Positions 42,515 through 49,913 of a stretch of 64,000 bases of DNA are shown here, one piece after another. Below the pieces are notes generated by a model. The model saw only the letters and a program-made list of their open reading frames with translations, did no database searches and was not told where the DNA came from. Source of the stretch: Pseudonocardia sp. DSM 110487 (GTDB taxonomy: Bacteria > Actinomycetota > Actinomycetes > Mycobacteriales > Pseudonocardiaceae); contig NZ_CP080521.1 of NCBI RefSeq assembly GCF_019468565.1, forward strand, positions 7,626,001 to 7,690,000. The letters run 5' to 3'. Position numbers and translations under genes: made by a program. Each line of letters begins with the position of its first letter. Within the stretch, counting starts at the first letter, position 1.

Positions 42515-43917
42515 CTTCTGACTCCTTCGGGTGGTTGTGGGGTTTTCTCCGCTCCCGGAGGGGAGTCTCGCCGGAACTCGCGGAATGTCATCCACAGTAC
42601 GGATGCGACCGCGACCGCCATGAGCGCAGCGAGGATCCGGAACTCCAGAGTGGGCGCGAACATCTGGTCCATGATGGACCCGGACGCTGGGTATCCGTCG
42701 GGTGCGGGAAGGCCGGTATCGCCGGGAGGAGACTGGCCGTCGATCGTCACTCCTGGCGGGTCTCCGGAAGGCATCGGACCCCCTGATGAGAACAGCACTT
42801 TGAGATAGGCGAGGAACGAGGCCACCTGCACGAGAACGGGTACGTACCAGAGGCGGCGAGGCAGGTAGAACGCGGCGATCACCGTGAGTACCTCGGCCAG
42901 GTAGAAGTAGCGCTCGTGCATCGACGGCAGGAGAAATGGCACCAGGACGGCCGAGGTCGCTCCCAGCAGAACGACCTTCGTCGTCGTCAGGTGCACTCGG
43001 CTGAGCAGTACGCCGAAGCACAGCCCGAGAATCACCAGCCCGGTCACCGCGACACCGATGGGCCGGATCACCGCCGCGTCGGCGCTCGCCGGGAGGAACT
43101 GGTAGATCGACGGCGCGTTCAGGGACAGCTGCGGATACGAGTTCGTCTGCTCCACATAGACCGACAGCAACTGGGCCAAGGGCGCTCCGGCCAGCAGCGC
43201 CGGCACGGCCAGCAGCAGGACGACTCCCGGGACGGCCAGCAGTAGCCGCCACGGTATCCACTTCTTCAGCACCAGCACGAGGAGCAGCGGGAACAGGAAG
43301 ACCGCCTGCAACTTGAAGGCCAGTGACAGGCCGAAGAAGACGCAGGCGAGCCACGGCCGCCTGCGAAGGAGGAAGTACACGCCGCCGAGGCCGAACGCGG
43401 CATAGATGGAGTCGGCCTGCCCCCACAGCCCGCTGTTGGTCGCCACGGTGGGGAGGAACAACACGATGAGGGCGGCCAGTGACGGTACCCAGCGGCCGAT
43501 GTGGCGCAGCGCGACGATGCGGTAGGTGAAGTACGCCAGTACCAGGTCGAACACCAGCGAGATGATCTTGATCCCGGCGAGTGCGGGTATCGGCAGATAG
43601 GTCAACAAGGTGATCAGGTACAGATAAGGGACGTTGTAGTCCGAAAAGTCGTACTTGAGAGCGCCGAATCCACCATGCGTGGAAATGAACTCGTACCAGT
43701 CTTTGATGAAGAACTGGTAGTCGGAGGACTCGTGGTCGAACATGGCAACCCTGGCCACGACCGCAGCCACGACCGCTGCCGCCACCAGTCCCACTCGGCG
43801 GAATTTTTGCTTCCGGTTCTCGTCGATGTCGACGGATTCCGATGCTGTGTACACGCCGCGACCGTAGATCGCGTTTGTGAGAGTTACCTGGAAGCTGTGT
43901 GAGTAAACCGTGGACAT
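42511..43917 (-). CDS. Polyprenol-dependent GT-C glycosyltransferase-like membrane protein
   Basis: The 468-residue protein has about ten TM helices and GT-C features: an early extracytoplasmic loop with acidic residues ('ARVAMFDHESSDYQFFIKDW'), 'FLPTVATNSGLWGQADSIYA' (the WGQxD motif of DUF2029/mannosyltransferase-like enzymes), 'LAFKLQAVFLFPLLLVLVL' and 'FLLPSMHERYFYLAEVLTV' (MHERY). Such enzymes transfer a sugar from a polyprenyl phosphate on the outer face of the membrane. It is divergent from the GT2-GtrA gene, a candidate supplier of the donor. The start at 43917 is supported by GGGAG; a GTG at about 43852 is possible. Confidence 0.88.
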   Translation of the reverse strand: MSTVYSHSFQVTLTNAIYGRGVYTASESVDIDENRKQKFRRVGLVAAAVVAAVVARVAMFDHESSDYQFFIKDWYEFISTHGGFGALKYDFSDYNVPYLYLITLLTYLPIPALAGIKIISLVFDLVLAYFTYRIVALRHIGRWVPSLAALIVLFLPTVATNSGLWGQADSIYAAFGLGGVYFLLRRRPWLACVFFGLSLAFKLQAVFLFPLLLVLVLKKWIPWRLLLAVPGVVLLLAVPALLAGAPLAQLLSVYVEQTNSYPQLSLNAPSIYQFLPASADAAVIRPIGVAVTGLVILGLCFGVLLSRVHLTTTKVVLLGATSAVLVPFLLPSMHERYFYLAEVLTVIAAFYLPRRLWYVPVLVQVASFLAYLKVLFSSGGPMPSGDPPGVTIDGQSPPGDTGLPAPDGYPASGSIMDQMFAPTLEFRILAALMAVAVASVLWMTFREFRRDSPPGAEKTPQPPEGVRR

Positions 43918-43935
43918 CGCGACTCCCAGGATCCT

Positions 43936-43952
43936 TTGAGGTTCCCTTCAGG
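43936..43952. promoter_or_regulatory. 11-bp-phased direct repeat before the GT2-GtrA gene
   Basis: TTGAGG (43936) and TTCAGG (43947) recur at exactly 11 bp, the spacing of OmpR-class sites. A similar pair precedes the second response-regulator gene at 47170. Confidence 0.5.
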
Positions 43953-43985
43953 CTGCTCGCGGTTGCGCCCGGCATACCTGGAGTC

Positions 43986-45227
43986 ATGACTGAAACCCTG
44001 GCTCCGGGCATCGCGCCGGACCTGACCGGTGCGATCAAGGTCGCCACGGTCGACGTCGTGATCCCGGTGTACAACGAGGAACGCGCGCTGCGCGGCTGCG
44101 TGGACGTGCTGAAGTCCTACTTGGACGGACAGTTCCCGTTCGAGTGGACCATCACCATCGTCGACAACGCCAGCACCGACGCCACCCTGGCGATCGCCGG
44201 CGAGCTGGCCGAGGCGGCGGATCAGGTCCGGGTGCTGCATCTCGACGAGAAGGGCCGTGGGCGTGCCCTTCGCACCGCGTGGCAGTGGAGTGACGCCGAC
44301 GTGGTGGCCTACATGGACGTCGACCTGTCGACCGGACTGGATGCGTTGCTGCCCCTGGTGGCGCCGTTGGTCAACGGCCATTCGGACGTCTCGATCGGTT
44401 CGCGACTGGCGCCGGGCGCGCGGACAATACGCGGCCCGAAGCGTGAGTTCATCTCCCGCTGCTACAACGCGATCATCCGGCTCAGCCATGGCGCGACGTT
44501 CTCCGACGCCCAGTGCGGGTTCAAGGCCGCGCGCACGGACGTGATCCGTCCGCTGCTCGGCCACATCGAGGACGACAACTGGTTCTTCGACACCGAGCTG
44601 CTGCTGCTGGCCGAGCACAACGGGCTGCGGGTGCACGAGGTGCCGGTCGACTGGGTCGAGGACATCGACACCCGGGTCAGGATCGGAGCGACCGCGCTCG
44701 AGGACATCCGCGGTCTGGTCCGGGTGGCGAGGGCGAAAGCCGTCGGCACGGCGAGAGTCGCTGACCTGCCGAGACGTCCGGAACCCCAGTCGGTCCACCC
44801 GGACGCGGTGGTGGCCAGACGGGACACGGGCGTGGTCTGGCAACTGTTGTCGTTCGGCGTGATCGGCGTCTTGTCCACAGTGGCCACTCTGCTGCTCTTC
44901 GCGTTCTTCCGGCCGTCGATGCACCCGTTGGTGGCCAACCTGCTGGCGCTCGTGATCACCACGATGCTCAACACCGAGGCCAACCGGCGGTTCACGTTCC
45001 TCGGATCCCGTGGCAGGTCCGGCCGGGTGCATCTGCAGGGTCTCATCGTCTTCGGCCTCTACTACGCGTTCACGTCGTCCGCGCTGCTGGTCCTGCACTG
45101 GGCGGTGGCCGAACCTTCGCGGCTGCTCGAACTGGTCGTGCTGCTCGGCGCGTCCCTGCTCGGCACGGCAGGCCGGTTCGTCCTGCTGCGCAGCTGGGTC
45201 TTCAACCAGGGAAAGGGAGCCAAGTGA
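43986..45227 (+). CDS. Polyprenyl-phosphate sugar synthase (GT2) fused to a GtrA-like domain
   Basis: From the ATG at 43986 (413 residues), residues ~15-250 are a GT2 domain of the dolichol-phosphate-mannose synthase type: 'VDVVIPVYNEERALRGCVDV', 'TIVDNASTDATLAIAGELAE', 'DVVAYMDVDLSTGLDALLPL' (DxD) and 'DAQCGFKAARTDVIRPLL'. The C-terminal ~130 residues form four TM helices of the GtrA family ('LLSFGVIGVLSTVATLLLF', 'NTEANRRFTFLGSRGRSG', 'FVLLRSWVFN'). It makes and may flip a polyprenyl-phosphate sugar used by the adjacent GT39 and GT-C enzymes. Overlaps the next gene by four bases (45224-45227). Confidence 0.93.
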   Translation: MTETLAPGIAPDLTGAIKVATVDVVIPVYNEERALRGCVDVLKSYLDGQFPFEWTITIVDNASTDATLAIAGELAEAADQVRVLHLDEKGRGRALRTAWQWSDADVVAYMDVDLSTGLDALLPLVAPLVNGHSDVSIGSRLAPGARTIRGPKREFISRCYNAIIRLSHGATFSDAQCGFKAARTDVIRPLLGHIEDDNWFFDTELLLLAEHNGLRVHEVPVDWVEDIDTRVRIGATALEDIRGLVRVARAKAVGTARVADLPRRPEPQSVHPDAVVARRDTGVVWQLLSFGVIGVLSTVATLLLFAFFRPSMHPLVANLLALVITTMLNTEANRRFTFLGSRGRSGRVHLQGLIVFGLYYAFTSSALLVLHWAVAEPSRLLELVVLLGASLLGTAGRFVLLRSWVFNQGKGAK

Positions 45228-47155
45228 CCGCCGCCGAGACCGGCCGCGCGGAGCGGACACCGAACCCCGAACCGGCACGGCACCGTCCCCGCCCCTGGCA
45301 GCGATACGCCCTCGTCGCGATCCTCGTGCTGGCGACGGCGCTGTACGGCTCGGTGTTGTGGACCGACAGCTGGGGCAACACGTACTACACGGCCGCGGTC
45401 AAGTCGATGTCGTCGAACTTCATGAACTTCCTGTTCGGGTCGTTCGACCCGGCCGGTGTGGTCACGGTGGACAAGCCGCCGTTGGCGTTGTGGCCGCAGG
45501 TGATCTCGGTGCAGATCTTCGGCTTCCACAACTGGTCCGTGCTGCTGCCGCAGGTGGTCGAAGGCGTGGCGGCGATCTTCCTGCTGCACCGGACGGTCCG
45601 GATGTGGGCTGGGGAGAACGCCGCGCTGATCGCCGCGTTGGTCGTCGCGCTCACGCCGATCACCGTGATGATCACCCGCACGAACAACACCGACACCATG
45701 CTCGTCCTCACGCTCGTCGCGGCGGCCTACGCCTTCACTCGCGCGATCACAGCGCTGGAACCAGGCACGAGGACGAAGTGGCTGCTGTTCACGGCGTTCC
45801 TGATCGGTTGCGGCTTCCTGGCGAAGATGGCGGCCGCGTACGTCGTCGTTCCTGCCTTCTTCGCCGCGTACCTGGCCGCCGGCCAGGCACCCTGGCGCCG
45901 TCAGGTGCTCGACCTGGCCGGTGCGGCCGGCGTGCTGCTGGCGAGTTCACTGTGGTGGGTCGCTGCGGTCGACCTGTGGCCCAGCCAGAAGCCGTACATC
46001 GGCGGCAGCACCGACGGCACGGCCATGGACCTGGTGCTGGGCTACAACGGGCTCGGCCGCGTGTTCGGCGGTGGAGCGAACAGCGGGGAGGTGGCCGGTA
46101 CGCCCCCACAGGGCGGGGGTGGTCCCGGCGGTCCCGGCGGTCCCGGCGGCGGCCCGAGTTTCGGCGGCGAGTCCGGTGCCGATCGGATGTTCAACGAGGC
46201 GGTCGGCGGGCAGATCAGCTGGCTGCTGCCGTTGGCGCTGATCGCGCTGGTGGTGGCGGCGGTGCTCGGCTTCCGGCGGTGGCGCCGGTCCGCCCCGGCG
46301 GACACCGCCAACCGCGCTGGCTGGGTGCTGTGGGGCAGCTGGCTCGTGGTGTTCGCCCTGGTGTTCAGCTACCAGAACGGCGTCTTCCACCCGTACTACA
46401 CCACCGTCATGGCACCCGCGATCGGAGCGATCATCGGTGCGGGGACGGTGTGGGCGTTCCGGAGGTACCGAGAGTCCTGGGGACCGGGCCGGTTCGTGCT
46501 GCCCGCCTGCGTCGCGGTGGCCGCGGCGTGGGCGTGGGTGCTCATCTCCCGCGACACCTCGTGGCACGGCTGGCTGCGGTACGCGGTGGTGATCGTCGCG
46601 CTGGTCGCGATCCTGGCACTGGTGCTGCGCACGATCCCGAGGGTGGGGTTCGGGCTGGCGCTCGTCGCGGTGCTGCTGGCACCTGCCGTGTGGTCGGGTG
46701 CCGGTGCGGTCTCCACCACAGCCATCGCGAGCCTGCCGGCCGCGGGGCCGGGGGACGAGGACATGGGCTCCATTCCGGGTGGCTGGGACAGGGGGGAACT
46801 CACCGCGGACCAACGCAAGATCCTGGACTACGCCAAGTCGCATTCGGCCGGAGCCGAGATCACGCTGGCGGTCGAGGGCGGCGCCCAGGCCTCGGGGGTG
46901 TACATCGTCGCCACCGACGAGACCGTCATCGGAATGGGCGGGTTCGACGGCAAGGTCCCGGCACCCTCGACGGAACAGCTGTCCACCTGGGTGCGTGCGG
47001 GCGAGCTGCGGTTCGTGCTCACCGGCGCCGGGATGATGGACGACAACACGGTCATCGAGCGGTCCACGTGGATCGAGCAGAACTGCAAGCCCGTCCTCAC
47101 CGCGGGCGGCGAGGGAGAGACGAGCGGGACGCTGCACGAGTGCACGGTCGGATGA
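45224..47155 (+). CDS. GT39/ArnT-like membrane glycosyltransferase
   Basis: The 643-residue protein has a cytoplasmic N-terminus, then TM1 and the large first loop with the acidic catalytic motif region ('SMSSNFMNFLFGSFDPAGVV', 'TVDKPPLALWPQVISVQIFG'). These are features of the actinobacterial PMT_2 group. 'MITRTNNTDTMLVLTLVAAA' and 'GCGFLAKMAAAYVVVPAFFA' follow, then a Gly/Pro-rich extracellular loop ('GGGGPGGPGGPGGGPSFGGE'), more TMs and a C-terminal soluble domain ('EQLSTWVRAGELRFVLTGAG'). It should transfer the sugar made by the preceding GT2 to an envelope acceptor. Same operon, four-base overlap. Confidence 0.93.
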   Translation: MTAAETGRAERTPNPEPARHRPRPWQRYALVAILVLATALYGSVLWTDSWGNTYYTAAVKSMSSNFMNFLFGSFDPAGVVTVDKPPLALWPQVISVQIFGFHNWSVLLPQVVEGVAAIFLLHRTVRMWAGENAALIAALVVALTPITVMITRTNNTDTMLVLTLVAAAYAFTRAITALEPGTRTKWLLFTAFLIGCGFLAKMAAAYVVVPAFFAAYLAAGQAPWRRQVLDLAGAAGVLLASSLWWVAAVDLWPSQKPYIGGSTDGTAMDLVLGYNGLGRVFGGGANSGEVAGTPPQGGGGPGGPGGPGGGPSFGGESGADRMFNEAVGGQISWLLPLALIALVVAAVLGFRRWRRSAPADTANRAGWVLWGSWLVVFALVFSYQNGVFHPYYTTVMAPAIGAIIGAGTVWAFRRYRESWGPGRFVLPACVAVAAAWAWVLISRDTSWHGWLRYAVVIVALVAILALVLRTIPRVGFGLALVAVLLAPAVWSGAGAVSTTAIASLPAAGPGDEDMGSIPGGWDRGELTADQRKILDYAKSHSAGAEITLAVEGGAQASGVYIVATDETVIGMGGFDGKVPAPSTEQLSTWVRAGELRFVLTGAGMMDDNTVIERSTWIEQNCKPVLTAGGEGETSGTLHECTVG

Positions 47156-47169
47156 CTCACAACGCGTTG

Positions 47170-47185
47170 TCAGGAAGTTCCCAGG
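47170..47185. promoter_or_regulatory. 11-bp-phased direct repeat before the second response regulator
   Basis: TCAGG (47170-47174) and CCAGG (47181-47185) lie 11 bp apart within tgtcaggaagttcccagg, 22 bp before the regulator start. Together with the pair at 43936 this suggests autoregulation and control of the glycosyltransferase operon by this system. Confidence 0.45.
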
Positions 47186-47206
47186 TTCGTCGTCGACGCT
47201 GGTCAG

Positions 47207-47923
47207 GTGGATCGGCAGTGTGGTGAGGCGACCGTACTCGTCGTGGACGACGAACCGAACATCCTGGAGCTGTTGTCGGCAGCGCTCCGGCTCAGCGGGT
47301 TCTCCGTACACGCGGCGGACTGCGGGGCCGAAGCGCTGGACACGGTCCGGCGCGTCCGGCCGGACATCGTGATCCTGGACGTGATGCTGCCCGACACCGA
47401 CGGCTTCAGCCTCGCCCGCAACCTCCGCACGGTGCGGGACGGGCTGCCGGTGCTCTTCCTGACCGCGCGGGACGCCGTCGAGGACCGGATCGCCGGCCTG
47501 ACGGCGGGTGGCGACGACTACGTGACCAAGCCGTTCAGCCTGGAGGAAGTGGTGTTGCGGCTGAGGGCGATCCTCCGGCGTACGGGTGGCGGCGCCGACG
47601 TCCCGCCGGACGACAGCACCGTCCGGTACGCCGATCTCGTGCTCGACGAGGACGCGCACGAGGTCCGCCGGGCCGGCCGGCTCGTCCAATTGTCGCCAAC
47701 GGAGTTCAACCTGTTGCGCTACCTGATGGTCAACGCCGAGCGGGTGGTCAGCAAGTCGCAGATCCTCGACCGGGTGTGGAGCTACGACTTCGGCGGCGAC
47801 GGCCGGATCGTCGAGTCGTACATCAGCTATCTGCGCCGCAAGATCGACTCGGTGGGGCCGCCGCTGATCCACACGATCCGCGGCGTCGGCTACTCGCTGC
47901 GGTTGCCAAGGGAAGGGCGTTGA
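47207..47923 (+). CDS. OmpR-family response regulator (second system)
   Basis: The 238-residue protein (GTG start) has receiver motifs 'TVLVVDDEPNILELLSAALR', 'PDIVILDVMLPDTDGFSLAR', 'VLFLTARDA' and 'GDDYVTKPFSLEEVVLRLRA', and a winged helix ending 'YISYLRRKIDSVGPPLIHTI'. It resembles mycobacterial TcrX/PrrA-type regulators. It follows the GT39 gene by 51 bp and its stop overlaps the kinase start (TTGA), so the kinase is translationally coupled. Confidence 0.95.
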   Translation: MDRQCGEATVLVVDDEPNILELLSAALRLSGFSVHAADCGAEALDTVRRVRPDIVILDVMLPDTDGFSLARNLRTVRDGLPVLFLTARDAVEDRIAGLTAGGDDYVTKPFSLEEVVLRLRAILRRTGGGADVPPDDSTVRYADLVLDEDAHEVRRAGRLVQLSPTEFNLLRYLMVNAERVVSKSQILDRVWSYDFGGDGRIVESYISYLRRKIDSVGPPLIHTIRGVGYSLRLPREGR

Positions 47924-49377
47924 GCACGAGCCGGTGGCGCAGACCATGGACCCTGCGGGCGCGCCTGGTCATGGTGTTGCTGGTGCTGGCCACCGCCGGC
48001 CTGGGCACCTTCGGGGTCGCGAGCATCCTGCTGCTCCGCGAGTCGATGATCGACCGGATGGACGACCAGCTCAGGGAGCTCGCTCACCGGGTGGACGACC
48101 GCCCGGGAGGGCCGTCGCCGTCGCAAGAGGACTTCGAGCGTCAGTCCGATGGCCTGCCAACGGACTTCGCGATCAGGGTGCTCGACGGCAACGGCACACC
48201 GGAGATGTCCGCCCCGGTCGACGCGGCCGGTCCGGAACTTCCGGTGATCAACGCGACCACCGTCGACCAGTACGACGAGCGCCCGTTCATGGTCGACGAC
48301 ACACGGGGCGGCGCCAGCTGGCGCGTCATCGTGTCGCAGCGGATGACGCCCGACGGGCCGCGGATCATCGTGGCCGCGCAGTCGATGGAGTTCACAGAGG
48401 CGACCGTGACGCGGCTGATGTGGATCGAGATCGGGGTTGGGGTCACCCTGCTGCTCGCCCTCGGCGTGGTCGGGTTCCTGCTGGTGCGGCTGGGACTGCG
48501 GCCGTTGACCAGGATCGAGAACGCCGCGGAGAACATCGCAGGCGGCCACCTCGATCTGCGGGTCGCGGCGGATTCACGTACCGAGGTCGGCCGGCTCGGC
48601 GGCGCGCTGAACACCATGGTCGGCAGGCTTTCCGCCGCGCTGCGCCAACGCGAACGGTCCGAGACGCGGCTACGCAGGTTCGTCGCGGACGCCTCGCACG
48701 AACTGCGCACCCCACTGACGTCGATCCGTGGCTTCGCCGAGTTGAACCGCAGCGGCGGCGCGCCGAACCGGGACGACGTGGACCGGCTGATGGGCCGGAT
48801 CGAGGGCGAGGCGATCCGGATGGGCCGGCTGGTGGAGGACATGCTGCTGCTGGCCCGGCTGGACCAGGAACGCGCGCTTGACCTGGCCGAACTGGACATC
48901 CGCACGCTTGTCGAGGACGCCGTGCACGACGCAAGGGCCCGCGACCCGGAGCGACCGCTGATCCTGGAGATCGTCGCGGTACCGATCCGCGTCACGGTGG
49001 ACGAACACCGGATGCGTCAGGTGATCACGAACCTCGTCAGCAACGCCATCGCCCACACCCCGCCCGGCACGCCCGTGCACGTCCGCGTGGGCATGCCCGC
49101 CGAACTGCTGGACCCCCCGATTGCCGTGGCGGGGAGTCTGCAATCGCGCGGCCGGGTCGTGCTGGAGGTGATCGACGAAGGGCCCGGCGTGCCACTGGAG
49201 GCCGCGCCGAACATCTTCGACCGGTTCTACCGGGTGGACGAAGCCCGGTCCCGCACCCGCGGCGGCACCGGGCTCGGCCTGGCCATCACCGCCGCGATCC
49301 TGGAGGCCCACGGCGGCCGCGTCGAGCTCAGGACGGCGCCCGGCGAAGGTGCTCGCTTCACCGTGCTGCTCTCCTGA
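47920..49377 (+). CDS. Sensor histidine kinase (second system)
   Basis: From a TTG at 47920 the 485-residue kinase has TM1 'LVMVLLVLATAGLGTFGVAS', an extracytoplasmic sensor of ~130 residues, TM2 'IGVGVTLLLALGVVGFLLVR', HAMP 'LRPLTRIENAAENIAGGHLD', H-box 'FVADASHELRTPLTSIRGF', N-box 'QVITNLVSNAIAHTPPGTP', and G boxes 'VIDEGPGVPLEAAPNIFDRF' and 'GGTGLGLAITAAILEAHGG'. Pairs with the overlapping regulator. It ends four bases before the convergent F420-type gene. Confidence 0.94.
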   Translation: MSTSRWRRPWTLRARLVMVLLVLATAGLGTFGVASILLLRESMIDRMDDQLRELAHRVDDRPGGPSPSQEDFERQSDGLPTDFAIRVLDGNGTPEMSAPVDAAGPELPVINATTVDQYDERPFMVDDTRGGASWRVIVSQRMTPDGPRIIVAAQSMEFTEATVTRLMWIEIGVGVTLLLALGVVGFLLVRLGLRPLTRIENAAENIAGGHLDLRVAADSRTEVGRLGGALNTMVGRLSAALRQRERSETRLRRFVADASHELRTPLTSIRGFAELNRSGGAPNRDDVDRLMGRIEGEAIRMGRLVEDMLLLARLDQERALDLAELDIRTLVEDAVHDARARDPERPLILEIVAVPIRVTVDEHRMRQVITNLVSNAIAHTPPGTPVHVRVGMPAELLDPPIAVAGSLQSRGRVVLEVIDEGPGVPLEAAPNIFDRFYRVDEARSRTRGGTGLGLAITAAILEAHGGRVELRTAPGEGARFTVLLS

Positions 49378-49380
49378 ATG

Positions 49381-49884
49381 TCAGGCCCGCTCCAGCACGA
49401 CGACGGGGATCTGCCTGTCAGCGGCCGCCTCGAACTCGGCGAACTTCGGGATGTCCGCCACCTCTTTCGACCAGATCCGCGCCCGCTCCGCGCCTTCCGC
49501 AAGCCGAGCTACCACCGGCACTGTTTCCGTACCCGTCTCGACCATGGCCCGCGGATTCGCCACGAGATTGCGGTACCACGCCGGATGCCGCGGACTGCCA
49601 CCGTGGGTGGCGAAGACGGCCCAGCCATCGCCCACCGACTGGTAGAACAACGGGTTGATCAGCTCGCGCCCCGTCTTGACCCCGGTGTGGTGCAGCAAGA
49701 CGAGCGGCATGCCTCGCTCGTCGAAGCCGGGAATCCAAGGCGGGATGGGGCGACCAGCAGCGAAATCATCGGTGCTGCTCCAAGCCACGTACCCGCCTTT
49801 CATTCGAAACTCGGCGATGATCCGTTCGTTCCAGCCGCCGGGCGGCATCGCCTCGTTCGTCGTGATCGCGGACGGGTCGGACAT
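49381..49884 (-). CDS. Deazaflavin (F420)-dependent nitroreductase-family protein
   Basis: The 167-residue protein starts MSDPSAITTNEAMPPGGWNE and has the Ddn-family split barrel: 'PLVLLHHTGVKTGRELINPL', 'WAVFATHGGSPRHPAWYRNL' and 'NPRAMVETGTETVPVVARL'. The GxKTGxxR...SxxGxxxxPxWYxNLxAxP pattern is diagnostic. F420-dependent enzymes are frequent in Actinobacteria. It lies 29 bp after the fusion glycosyltransferase gene on the same strand. Its physiological substrate is unknown. Confidence 0.93.
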   Translation of the reverse strand: MSDPSAITTNEAMPPGGWNERIIAEFRMKGGYVAWSSTDDFAAGRPIPPWIPGFDERGMPLVLLHHTGVKTGRELINPLFYQSVGDGWAVFATHGGSPRHPAWYRNLVANPRAMVETGTETVPVVARLAEGAERARIWSKEVADIPKFAEFEAAADRQIPVVVLERA

Positions 49885-49913
49885 GACATCCCCTTCGCTG
49901 TCGGGAGCACCGG

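Noticed and set aside
42515..44074. N-terminal extension of the DedA frame (735-codon ORF)
   Set aside because: The extension is a shadow of the GT-C gene; DedA proteins are ~200 residues, and a ribosome-binding site precedes the ATG at 42514.
45947..47947. Lower-strand 666-codon ORF opposite GT39 and the regulator gene
   Set aside because: Spans two real genes and lacks any domain; Arg/His/Pro/Gly-rich shadow.
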